A stretch of DNA of 64,000 bases from Phycisphaerales bacterium (GTDB lineage Bacteria; Planctomycetota; Phycisphaerae; Phycisphaerales; UBA1924). The stretch covers positions 1-64,000 of the forward strand of contig RECY01000039.1 in NCBI GenBank assembly GCA_007693785.1, written 5' to 3'. Below are positions 10,701 through 16,832 of this stretch, one piece after another (the stretch's first letter is position 1; each line of letters begins with the position of its first letter). The translations under genes and the position numbers were made by a program. Below the pieces are notes generated by a model. The model did not search any database. It saw only the letters and a program-made list of their open reading frames with translations, and was not told where the DNA came from.

Positions 10701-11229
10701 GATCCCCAGGCTGGCGGAAGGTCACCTCGATCCGCTCGGTCCCGTCGATCGGCGCACCGTCCCCGTCCAGGTTCGTCCGGTACACCACGTTCGCAGCCGC
10801 GAACGGCAGGTTGTGGAAGATCCGGAGGTTGCTCTCCGGGAATGTAAACCCGCTCGGGATCCCCTGGTTCGGGTTCAGGCCCTCCACGTCGGAGAAGTCC
10901 TCAACGATCGTCTCGGCCTCGATGTCGAGATCGACCTCGGACGTCGGCGCCAGGTACGGCACAAAGTACGCGAACTGGGCCGTGATCTGACCCAGCGAGC
11001 CGGGCGGGCCCGGGACCACCAGCGGGCCGCCCGCGAACAGCAACTGGCGCGGCTCCAACGCGTCCACGTCCGCACGCCCCGCGAGCTGCGCCAGGCGACC
11101 GGCCCCCCCGCGCGAGGACGAGCCGTCCGAAGCCGCCGCCCAGGAATCCACCACACCCTCTCCCAACCCATCCAGCGAGGGCACGCGACGACGGACGGCT
11201 CGGGGCAACGGGCGACGGGAACGGTTCAT
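1741..11229 (-). CDS. Giant LEPR-XLL surface protein (3162 aa)
   Basis: Very large predicted exported or surface protein. Residues 58-65 read LEPRQLLF, the LEPR-XLL motif found near the N-terminus of large planctomycete proteins. The body is built of short beta-rich Gly/Asn/Asp/Val/Ile repeats (patterns such as GSIGDV, INGSIT and FADDDGI) suggesting a long beta-solenoid. Two stretches (about residues 650-730 and 2540-2665) resemble bacterial pre-peptidase C-terminal domains, with phrases such as DVDLYSITLQAGQ. Near the C-terminus, about residue 3084, GRRVGELLGLR looks like a zincin AHEIGHLLGLR helix that has lost its histidines. The start at 11229 is chosen because GAGGAG precedes it by a few bases; an upstream in-frame start at 11328 has no such site and would push LEPR-XLL further in. 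Exact function unknown. Confidence 0.85.
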   Translation of the reverse strand: MNRSRRPLPRAVRRRVPSLDGLGEGVVDSWAAASDGSSSRGGAGRLAQLAGRADVDALEPRQLLFAGGPLVVPGPPGSLGQITAQFAYFVPYLAPTSEVDLDIEAETIVEDFSDVEGLNPNQGIPSGFTFPESNLRIFHNLPFAAANVVYRTNLDGDGAPIDGTERIEVTFRQPGDQLSIRPSVEDNPGVFLPVNSMRMSIGSGGLTAQPLDTDNTVVELLFQGQIVASYTGQSLRDLNTTGVGGTGLFNFVTGDPQNEFFDEVRFRKVSGGATNTFTIDNVEYEVIENPFAQVLGDRVHGVRFTFRAPAGATIEMYDLYNRPIELTLFIGAIPGTDFIIADPERNGVPNINDGIGRIVINGTNASSSLTMIGGLIEEEDNTLVFNLTESVVGEIDRLEGESGFGFRALPADDTFAVSGLPESGGSVVIGSPWVRPLGNYNPEGVAPGINIGQAVTSGFNRADQGVFVEGGSNIGRVDIFGFVHGSSRFTGTVGTFSAGVLLGSLDFAGDVRDIIVGGDAGVWQDDPGVDLPAGVVEGIFATGSRITIGRTIGEYLVAGRSAVDITVNGDLTDPDNVPARDVRVYFERERTIPISLESDEAAVMQALSEGPDLDGRFDVMFGNTLFANDAFLSAEYVGNAGTSVQIFGTLGGANPVTSAEDLSDVYAFPAAKGREIIIEIDAPAFFNVRVLDVDGRTLAALQGPDTTARLGSRGQVRFVAPHDGTFYLDIGPSGPIGGVFGEAGVIGDIAYQVLINGMAPVTFGSYRVGVGGNVPTGGVTNVNVRNGSMGDVRVGTSYLDGSRDFASPLEFINTNLSNDDDAIAFTRGSFSVAGNLYSVTAGGDIEGAGQGIRFFVGGDLGHVVTGLNPLAGATNDGLEGDVWGITFNVDGAAGFFDIRGAIGLGQDSDPDTIPGLPFVINTGLGDGTGDIGFIRVGSHVNANIFRVNTAPGSVVGGFVISQDLENETDVNGTTPGIFGGTAASIFNLGPGSDIRFVDFPQVSIGSSINATFPIVGGQPLEFVDDAGGRVRISVVGAPAGFNFGQVRVLPINGSQGVAVARIDIDLSGGFRLDITSLGPVGDTISIGQINITDASEGASIRIDGTNEIDVWRVRQTGGEAFTFIENITPGGDIVAIDVVGINRITVSGNLGSTRLPSVAPKHIGPFLGIASGLQTAVDGPLGIAADSMQFWNGGTYRPLRAIPGASGFADDHGAPFTPYLNGAVIRTGFVSLVSANGSIGDVILQGGAGTEVTSVIANANRTTPQGEFHGIVGSIYAHIINSVNVGDGLLGPGNGPLAEAGIFADDDIRLVLADVPGSNISGVIAAFNSDGLTLNSDGTFGVQGIDRIEVRSGGDFVNAFINTSTLHAFWSANTAVDDSNIVSGVVNNLVGLNADFRFSTISTFTLNSFRLTNGDFDASAIDTLSDALLIEASNFRNSTLAGAITETRLNVINAGRNMTTLRTLNNGDILDLDVTVVGRLTDRIEARNIARSTFGIANNANTILTTGSVGGSEFTFGSVNRFEVGTTLSASTITVSGPALEIRANVAIRNAVISIAGPDGRLDTLVTPGLLSGVLNSAGPVGRVESTGSDVRLRLTTTTARGTVNEIRAARDMELDADISARVNTISAGGNLGSRTVTNSIVLRDNLQDVTVGGQLYSDIRIGGNLTGTIGINASGFAPNLPGNSVIGSPNIVASGSINTVIIIGDFGGRIISHAGGIQRVGIVDGSLLPRASITAEAGSIDEIRIDRGNLYGNIHADYTIRAIGVFADDDGIFGDIGVNPNRSAFTPFSATRNQLPPGVIATSGINGPRITAGQNIGGIFTSNGSMFEAFVSAGRAIGTIWINGSITADSLTGGIPTVINAADSIFEIRVTGSIDRAYILAGVTGFGANGRPGGVGANADQGKSGKIYSIEAGSIANSVVAAGVSAGADGLYGTADDLARPGVSFVGAINAANVVSTSVVSDAFGDALAADARFNTASPALIDHPNANAPFVGTNIPSGGTLNIDLGAGEAATVAFTGPGEAVWDEIGRRVIFRNTNFASELRVTATGDTAQLTNFRIVGVNDASIGLIRVEGALSGDSNIYIDAYVQNVEVTGPWTGTGNLTVGEHATTVSLGSFLAGTISGPNIATLNVNGAFASAVFDSRGPSAIEIVSSAAININGDFRGRLFSEGTVGRVIIAGQTDVALIQISGSLGQFSTNSLRNTRLAITNSLNDGIDVVGDSTNTAIMFGVNLGREADFDSVSGAGNDSVRAGFANAPINIGGNFFRSNIVAGSLRGSDGFFNTASDLVTPGLSLISEVNIGGTGTGSNVFSESYAISSTGALGPVRIGEQTGQSTGNFQIRDLQRTPVPIQVVDLRVTSASAVFTGRIIFNQDMNAATLGQALTVTEVRGNQRITLVEDVDYFLEYSPADRELRVRFARAITERSLPQTDGLAGPGVYRFELDQAVLRAADQGARLDGDGDGVVEANDNFSQDNFVGDAGDRLQQQFFDVTDPLGRTITVDAYGPFPLDVVMDNNYSPDGLPDVNTPFTVRGVLGDHPDTDPSLFQSIEDVDLYSITLQAGQILRLGALTGPAADALRFISDTDGNLFFGFSADEPLRRLPGAPVGFDGTSFTDNYLVLETGTYVIGVANSFDTFDAIGPAPFADTGLAFNTTGNYTFTVEVFDDGNSGFSADTESGNGDIVRNAPPLSEFAGPDGVFGTDDDVQVVFRENYAFRVQFNEQGVPFVIGTNSEGITSVRDPQTGVLTSTVLGAIGNPNFAGVPNDVVPDLDVYHLNGRNPIDPGTRMRITLKLTEFGGDLGSRFVLEENSFSFVGNAILALFDTSNSTTVEDAELVFAPTDFSPNGGPANLTIADNGINRYGFDANGDFFIEFVLPGQDPATYAVYVQGAFNTDYALEIVTFPGSTFSGPRSQNVLIELQGGTVDWLEAGGLTTELDAFNFAALGFVGTVPDGRTIEQFVQQLIISNLDAVFRDSGFDVRFSFNPADFEFQDYSTVFITGSVDPITDNFDPFSGFGFNFIPDLGINPFADFLTNPYGYSQRSDPLNTDPNDEAVVFVPSLATLGYTPSTTGLTLFSQSLSAAVGRRVGELLGLRLNANDPFGLTGDILAANSVTAVPGLGNSYNIDSVARRLSDPFDSISRTAFYIGRQSSGSLLDKLLTTP

Positions 11230-12000
11230 GGCGGCTCCTCGACAACGCTTCACTACACGCCTGCCGACACGCCCACGCACCGGGCGCGACGGCAGGAAAT
11301 CAGTTCGCTCTCTCGCGCCACGCGACACGCACCCGACGACCGGGCGCGATCACGGCGCACAACGGCGGCCCAAGCCACCCTCCGCAGCGGGCGTGATCGT
11401 AACCGGGTTGCCCCGTCCGAGCACGCCGCCGATCAACACACCCGACCAGGCCAGACCAGACGCCGACGACCACTCAAGCCGATCAACGCCCGAAGCCTCG
11501 CCTCACGGGCCGAATCGCTCCGTCCTGACGCTCCGCGATCGGCTTCGGCACAGGCGTCCGGAACCGCTCGCTCGTTCCTAAGGCTTGCCCGACGCTCGCT
11601 CGGGCCCCGCCCGGCGAAGGCCCACCCTCGGGCCGCACACGCCGGGACCGCTTCGCTCACACCCGAGCCCACCAGCCCACGCCGGACACTTCAGCACCCG
11701 GGCCGACACGCGGCCCAAGCCCTCAGAGATCCCACGCGACCGGCGCGGCCGAGCCTCGACCGGGCATCCAACGCGGCTCCGTTGCAGAGCCGACCCGGAC
11801 CGACGCGGAGCATACACCCGTTCCCCCCGCCGCACAAGCCGGCAAGGGATCCGCACCCGCGACCAACGCTCTACGACCCCCAGCCCCCACGGTTCCCAAC
11901 CCCAAACCAGCCCCGGGGACGCCCCATCCGCCTGCATCACGGACCTGAAATCGCCAAGGCCGTACTCCGCGCCTCCCAATGCTCCCTCACCCCACTCCCC
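11230..12000. other. Long intergenic region upstream of the giant gene
   Basis: About 770 bases with no supportable gene. Several open frames of 60 to 140 codons exist on both strands, but they are Arg/Pro/Ser/Gly rich, lack ribosome binding sites and look like by-products of high GC. The regulatory region of the giant gene must lie here; I could not identify a clear -35/-10 pair. Confidence 0.5.
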
Positions 12001-12032
12001 CCTAGTGCCTTGTGCCTGATGCCTAGTGCCTT
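12001..12032. repeat. Heptanucleotide tandem array (GCCTANT type)
   Basis: Degenerate 7-base units in tandem: CCTAGT, GCCTTGT, GCCTGAT, GCCTAGT, GCCTT. The array lies eight bases past the pheA stop codon. The same unit recurs in both orientations near 34.2-34.4 kb and 60.0-60.2 kb. No inverted partner array is visible within a few hundred bases of this copy. Confidence 0.75.
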
Positions 12033-12039
12033 CCCCAAC

Positions 12040-13236
12040 TCACAGAATCCGCGTCGACCGGGGGTAGCTCCCCAGCACCACGAGTTCCTTGCAATGCGTC
12101 CGGGCCTCGTCGATCGCTTTCGCGACCGGCTCGTCGTCGCGGTGCCCCTGGGCGTCGATGAAGAAGGTGTACTGCCAGTTGGTCTTGCCGCTGGGGCGTT
12201 TGTCGATGTGGGTTAGGTTGATTCCGTGGCGCTCGAAGACGCTCAGCACGCGGACCAGCGCCCCCGGCGAATCGGCGGTGTCGAACATGATCGAGGTCTT
12301 GTCGTCCCCGGTCCGCCCGGCCGCCTGGCGCCCGAGCACGAAGAACCGCGTGATGTTGCTCGGGTTGTCCTCGATCTCCTCGAAGAGGACGTTGAGCCCG
12401 TAGATGCTCCCGGCGAGCACCGAGCCGATCGCGGCCGACCCGGGGGGCGCGCCGATCGAGGCCGCCAGCTTGTCTTCCTCGATCGCGATCTGCACCGCGC
12501 GGCTCGAGCTCGGGGCCGCGACCAGTTCCGCCTGCGGGTACTGCGTCGCCAGCCACGTGCGGCACTGCGTGAAGACCTCGGGCTTGGAATGGATCCGGCG
12601 CACCGAAGCCGGGGCGCAGTTCGCCAAGAGCGCGTGGTGCACGTTGATCTGCACCTCGGCGTAGACGCTCAGCTCCCCCGCGCTGACCTTGAACGCGTCG
12701 AGCGCCTCGACGATCCCCCCGCCGGTGGAGTTCTCGATCGGCACCAGCCCGTAGTCCACGTGCCCGCGCCGGACCTCGGTAAAGACGCCCGCGATCTCAT
12801 GGAGGTCGTCGTACTCGACGCTCTGCCCGAACTGGCGCGTCGCCGCGAGGTGGCTGTAGGACCCGGGGGGTCCCAGATACCCGATCCGCAACGGCTGCTC
12901 CAGCGCGAACGACCCGCTCATGATCTCTTTGTACACCGCCTCGATCGTGCGCGCCGGGAGCGGGCCCTCGCTGAGCCCCAGCACGCGGTCGAGCACCCGC
13001 GCCTCGCGGTGCGGGGCGTAGATCGGCGTCCCGTCCCGCTGCTTGACCTTGCCGACCTGCTGCACGAGCTTGGCGCGGTCGTTGAGCAGGCGGACCAACG
13101 CCGCGTCGGCCGCGTCGATCCGCTCGCGCAGCTCGCGCAACGCCTCGTCCTGCGCGATCGTGCGTTCGTCCACCTGCGACGCCGTCGGCTGAATACCAGG
13201 CTCGGGCGTCGGGTTGGGTTCTCCCGTGTTGCTCAC
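12040..13236 (-). CDS. pheA: Bifunctional chorismate mutase / prephenate dehydratase
   Basis: Converts chorismate to prephenate and then phenylpyruvate, the committed route to phenylalanine. In order: an AroQ-type chorismate mutase helix region (about 30-115, with LRERIDAADAALVRLLNDRA), a prephenate dehydratase domain (about 125-305, starting RIGYLGPPGSYSHLAA and containing PIENSTGGGI), and a C-terminal ACT domain (about 315-395, starting TSIMFDTADSPGALVRVL) that normally binds Phe for feedback inhibition. I chose GTG at 13236 because AGGAGG lies eight bases upstream; an ATG seven codons earlier (13257) overlaps that site and has none of its own. 398 residues is usual for a P-protein. It is a single gene, next to a heptamer array at its 3' end. 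Confidence 0.93.
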   Translation of the reverse strand: MSNTGEPNPTPEPGIQPTASQVDERTIAQDEALRELRERIDAADAALVRLLNDRAKLVQQVGKVKQRDGTPIYAPHREARVLDRVLGLSEGPLPARTIEAVYKEIMSGSFALEQPLRIGYLGPPGSYSHLAATRQFGQSVEYDDLHEIAGVFTEVRRGHVDYGLVPIENSTGGGIVEALDAFKVSAGELSVYAEVQINVHHALLANCAPASVRRIHSKPEVFTQCRTWLATQYPQAELVAAPSSSRAVQIAIEEDKLAASIGAPPGSAAIGSVLAGSIYGLNVLFEEIEDNPSNITRFFVLGRQAAGRTGDDKTSIMFDTADSPGALVRVLSVFERHGINLTHIDKRPSGKTNWQYTFFIDAQGHRDDEPVAKAIDEARTHCKELVVLGSYPRSTRIL

Positions 13237-13587
13237 GTGGTCATCCTCCTCGCTCATCGCATCAGCACGCGCCGAACTTGCGCGTGCGCACGCCCTGCGC
13301 GTGTTCACGGCCCAGCCCGCGATCTTTGCCCACACCCCGCACATCGGCTCAGCCGGACGCGGACTCTTTTCCAGACACCAAACCGCGAACCCGCACGACC
13401 GCAAACCCGCGCATCGCCGATACCCCTATCGGGTGGTGCCCGTGCACGACCCGATGCGAAACGGATCGTTCTTGGCCGGAACAACGCCCGACGTTCGGGG
13501 ATCCGGGCCCCGGCCGATATGATGAACCCGGAACAGGATCGTGCGAGGCACGCACGGAGATCGAGACCCCCACGCCCCCATGAACCC

Positions 13588-14967
13588 ATGACCGCGCCGC
13601 GCGACAACACGCCCGACCGCACCTCCCCCACGCCCCGGGCGGCCGCGATCGCTGCGCCGATCGGCGCCAGCGCTGCGGTTGCGTCGCACGCGGCCGCGCG
13701 CGACGACTGGGACGACTGGGTCCGCTCGCCCGAGCCCGGGCAGGTTCCCCGTCCGGCTCCGCTGCGCCCCGACGAGACCGTGCGCCCGCCGAGTAGCGAA
13801 CAGCCCCGCGACACCGAGGCGACCGAGCCGAGCTCCGCACCCGACACCACGCCCGAAGTCGACCCCGACGCCGGGCGCGACACGGGCGACACGCTCGCGG
13901 GCGATCTGGAAGCCGCGGGCGAGAGCCTGCTCAGCGACCCCGCCTGGGGCGAGTTCGCCGCCGGCGTGGGCGAGCGCCTCAGCAGTTGGGCCAGCGGGGG
14001 CCCGTTCGAGCTCCACGCCCTGCTGGGCGTCGCGATCCTCGCCGGCGTCGGGCTCTGGCTCTTCGGCGCACGCCTCGCCAAGCCGATGTTCCTCGTCTTC
14101 GGCTTCGTCCTCGGCGCCACGCTCGGCTTCGTTCTTCTGCCCGTCTTCGGGCCGGACGTCATCGAGGGCGTTCCCTCGCCCTACATCGGCTTCGCCGGCG
14201 GGTCCGTGCTCGGGATGATCGCGTCGGCGATCGTTTTCCGGTTCACGATCGCGCTGGCCGCGGCCGGCGTCTTCGCCGTCGCGGGCGTCCTCGCGTCGAG
14301 CCTCTACATCGACCGCTACGGCCTGCCCGACACCCCAACCCGAGCCGTCGCGGCCGCGGTGGAATCCGCCGAAGGACAGCGCAACGCCGACGGACGCGTC
14401 CGCACCGGGCGCGCCTCCATCGACCGCGGCGTGCTGGAGATGCCCCTCCGCATCGACCTCGGCCTCGGGCGACGCGCCGCGCGTGACGCTGAGGACCAGC
14501 CCAACGAACAGCCCAACGACCATCGCACCGCCCGGCCGGCCTCGCGCGAGCGCCACGCCGAGGGCGCCTGGGCCGATCCCGAAACCGGCGAGACGCGGGA
14601 GACGCTGGCCGCCCGGACACGCTCGGCCCTCGACTCCGGACGCTCCGAAGCGGGCACGTTCTGGCACTCGATCCCGCCCAAGGAACGCTTCGTCCTGCTC
14701 GGCGCGGGCATCGCCGGCGGCGTGCTCGGGCTGCTCGTCGGGCTCGCGATGCCCAAGCGATCGGCGATGCTCGTCACCGCCCTCGCCGGCTCGGCCGTCT
14801 GGCTCCTCGGGCTCGCGCTCGCCGCCGGCACGGCTCAACTCACGATCCCGAGCATGCTCGGCGAGGACCCGGCCGCACGACTCATCCTCTGGGTCGCCGT
14901 CGCCCTCGTCGGCGTCGGGGGGCAGGTCATCGTCACCAAACGAGCCAAGCCCACCCCGGCGGTCTGA
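13588..14967 (+). CDS. Multi-pass membrane protein with charged linkers, unknown function
   Basis: A 459-residue protein. Residues 1 to about 140 are Pro/Thr/Asp/Glu-rich and probably disordered. A block of about four hydrophobic segments follows (residues 145-255, with LLGVAILAGVGLWLFGARLAK), then a charged linker of about 110 residues, then about three more segments near the C-terminus ending in TKRAKPTPAV. The paired blocks with Gly-rich helices recall DUF4203/TMEM198-like proteins, but this is a weak impression. An in-frame ATG at 13519 is possible, but TATGAT at that spot looks more like a -10 element, so I prefer 13588. The neighbouring genes give no functional hint. Confidence 0.7.
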   Translation: MTAPRDNTPDRTSPTPRAAAIAAPIGASAAVASHAAARDDWDDWVRSPEPGQVPRPAPLRPDETVRPPSSEQPRDTEATEPSSAPDTTPEVDPDAGRDTGDTLAGDLEAAGESLLSDPAWGEFAAGVGERLSSWASGGPFELHALLGVAILAGVGLWLFGARLAKPMFLVFGFVLGATLGFVLLPVFGPDVIEGVPSPYIGFAGGSVLGMIASAIVFRFTIALAAAGVFAVAGVLASSLYIDRYGLPDTPTRAVAAAVESAEGQRNADGRVRTGRASIDRGVLEMPLRIDLGLGRRAARDAEDQPNEQPNDHRTARPASRERHAEGAWADPETGETRETLAARTRSALDSGRSEAGTFWHSIPPKERFVLLGAGIAGGVLGLLVGLAMPKRSAMLVTALAGSAVWLLGLALAAGTAQLTIPSMLGEDPAARLILWVAVALVGVGGQVIVTKRAKPTPAV

Positions 14968-15003
14968 GATCACAAGAAGTTATAGCTTGGGCGCGACACC
15001 GGA

Positions 15004-15151
15004 CCGGTGCCATGGAAACGCGCAGGCCGCCGCGGCCGAAGCTTTTCCATGAGCGGGAGCGGACGGGCCCGAGTTCCATCCATGAGCGATGGGAGACGGG
15101 GAAGACCCGGAAAAGCTCCGCCGCGACGGCTCCGCGTTTCCGGGGCACCGG
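15004..15151. repeat. MITE-like element, copy 1 (hairpin terminal inverted repeats)
   Basis: The element begins CCGGTGCC and ends with the reverse complement GGCACCGG. Each end, about 45 bases, is also an internal hairpin: GGAAACGCG pairs imperfectly with AAGCTTTTCC on the left, and CCGGAAAAGC pairs with GCGTTTCCGG on the right. The outer and inner symmetry together gives a 148-base palindromic unit. It lies between convergent genes (membrane protein and nuoN). There is no coding capacity. Related copies lie at 22461-22605 and 58189-58300. Confidence 0.8.
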
Positions 15152-15176
15152 ACAGGGAAGATCACGACATCCGCAT

Positions 15177-15210
15177 GTGCCACTGACCTTGTCCGCAAGG
15201 TCAGTGCTCC
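15177..15210. repeat. Hairpin module C, copy 1
   Basis: GTGCCACTGACCTTG, loop TCCG, then CAAGGTCAGTGCTCC form a strong hairpin (arms CACTGACCTTG / CAAGGTCAGTG). It follows the MITE-like element by 25 bases, as in the copy at 22630. With no T-run it is a poor intrinsic terminator, but it could still stop or stabilise the converging transcripts. Confidence 0.75.
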
Positions 15211-15230
15211 CACTACGAACAGCGCCGCGC

Positions 15231-16832
15231 TCAGGGGGCTTCGGGCAGTTCTGCGGCCTGTGAGGCTCGCCCGGCGGCTTCGAGATACCGCTCGGCCTCG
15301 TCGTGGGTCATCGGGGCGTACGTCCCCGCTTGCTCGGCCGCGGTCATCAGCCCACCCGCCGCGATCGTCAGCACGATCACGCCGCCCGTCGCGACCACCG
15401 CCGCGACGCGGCGCAACGGCAGCGGCGTCTCGCGGAGCGTCTCGCCCTTCGGGTCCGGGTCGCTGAGCAGGGCCGCGTTGACCAGGCGGAGGTAATAGAA
15501 CGCCGCGATCGCGGAGTTGATCGCCAGCACCAGCACCAGCGCGATCTCCCCGGCCGCGATCCCGCTGGTAAACAGCGGCACCTTGCCGAAAAACCCGAGC
15601 AGCGGCGGCAGGCCCAGCAGGCCCAGGCTGCTGATCACGATCACCCAGCCCATCACCGGCTTCGTGCGGCACAGGCCCTTGAGGTCGTCGATGTGGTCGG
15701 CCTCGTCGGGCTCGGTGGTGTCGCCCCGGTCGTGCTCGAGGCACGCGACGATCGCGAACGCGCCGAGGTTGAGCACGCCGTAGGTCAGGAGGTAGAACAG
15801 CACCGCCGCCACGCCGTTCTGCGTGAACGACCCGTCGCCGGGCCCGGCGATCACGCCGACGAGCATGTAGCCGGTGTGCGCGATCGAGGAGTAGGCGAGG
15901 ATGCGTTTGATGCTGGTCTGCATGAGCGCGAGCGTGTTGCCAACGGTCATCGTGAGGGCCGCGATAACCCAGAGGGTGACGCGGAGCTCGGGCGGGAGGC
16001 TCTCGCCGCTGGTCCCATAGGCCCAGCCCGGGGCCGCGACGATCGCGAGGATCGCAAGGAAGCCGGCGGTCTTGGGGACGAAGGCGAGGAAGGCGCTGAC
16101 GCTTGCGGCCGCCCCCTGGTAGACGTCGGCGGTGTAGAAGTGCATCGGCACTGCGGCGATCTTGAACCCGATACCCACGATGCTGATCACCAGCCCCGCG
16201 GTCGCGATCGGGTTGAGCCCGTTGGCGGCGAAGTAGGCGTGCATCTCGGTGAGGTTGGTCGTGCCCGTGCCGCCGTAGAGCAGCGCGAACCCATAAAGGA
16301 AGATCGCGGCCCCGAGCGCGCCGAGGAAGAAGTACTTGACGCCCGCCTCCTGGCTGCGCGTGCCTCGGGTCGAAATCGCAACCATGACGTACGTCGGCAG
16401 GCTCGTCAGCTCGAGCGCGAGGAAGAGCCAGATCAGGTCGTCGGCCGAGGCGCAGAGCATCAGCCCCGTCAGGCTGAACAGGAAGAACGCATAAAACTCG
16501 CCACGGGTCGCCCGGAGCGGGTCGAACGTGCGCTGCCCGGCGGCGATCGCGCGTTCCTCGGCCCGGTCCACCGTGCCCGTCGCCAGCAGCAACAGGAGCA
16601 GGCCGATGATCGCGATCAGGCCCTTGCTGTAGTTCATGAGCTCGGGCAGCAACGCCGAGCCGCCGGAGGGCGCGAGCGAGCCGACGATGCCCGCGAGGAC
16701 GATCGCGATCGCCGCGACGGCCGCGCAGGCCTTGCGGGCCTCGATCCGCGGGCTCAGCCCGAGGATCATCACCACGCAGGTGCCGAGGAACAGGATGATC
16801 TCGGGCCAGAGGATCGCCAGCTTTTCACTCAC
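15231..16832 (-). CDS. nuoN: NADH-quinone oxidoreductase subunit N
   Basis: Antiporter-like proton-pumping subunit of respiratory complex I in the inner membrane. 533 residues with about 14 hydrophobic segments; the Mrp-type transporter core includes the typical AYSSIAHTGYMLVGV stretch and a charged Lys helix region. The usual family length is 470 to 500, the excess lying in a soluble tail (PMTHDEAERYLEAAGRASQ). The start is GTG, overlapping the nuoM stop as GTGA, so translation is coupled. Last gene of nuoJKLMN; beyond its stop lie module C and the repeat element, which may mark the transcript end. Confidence 0.95.
   Translation of the reverse strand: MSEKLAILWPEIILFLGTCVVMILGLSPRIEARKACAAVAAIAIVLAGIVGSLAPSGGSALLPELMNYSKGLIAIIGLLLLLLATGTVDRAEERAIAAGQRTFDPLRATRGEFYAFFLFSLTGLMLCASADDLIWLFLALELTSLPTYVMVAISTRGTRSQEAGVKYFFLGALGAAIFLYGFALLYGGTGTTNLTEMHAYFAANGLNPIATAGLVISIVGIGFKIAAVPMHFYTADVYQGAAASVSAFLAFVPKTAGFLAILAIVAAPGWAYGTSGESLPPELRVTLWVIAALTMTVGNTLALMQTSIKRILAYSSIAHTGYMLVGVIAGPGDGSFTQNGVAAVLFYLLTYGVLNLGAFAIVACLEHDRGDTTEPDEADHIDDLKGLCRTKPVMGWVIVISSLGLLGLPPLLGFFGKVPLFTSGIAAGEIALVLVLAINSAIAAFYYLRLVNAALLSDPDPKGETLRETPLPLRRVAAVVATGGVIVLTIAAGGLMTAAEQAGTYAPMTHDEAERYLEAAGRASQAAELPEAP

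Noticed and set aside
11433-12019. Several 80-145 codon frames in the region between the giant gene and pheA
   Set aside because: They are Arg/Pro/Gly/Ser-rich on both strands, have no ribosome binding sites, and overlap one another.
1732-12216. A continuous 10.4-kb open frame on the plus strand opposite the giant gene
   Set aside because: It is Gly/Val/Glu/Asp/Ala-rich with no domain logic, starts without a ribosome binding site and is the expected antisense shadow of a GC-rich gene with strong codon bias. The minus-strand protein has LEPR-XLL, pre-peptidase domains and a good start.
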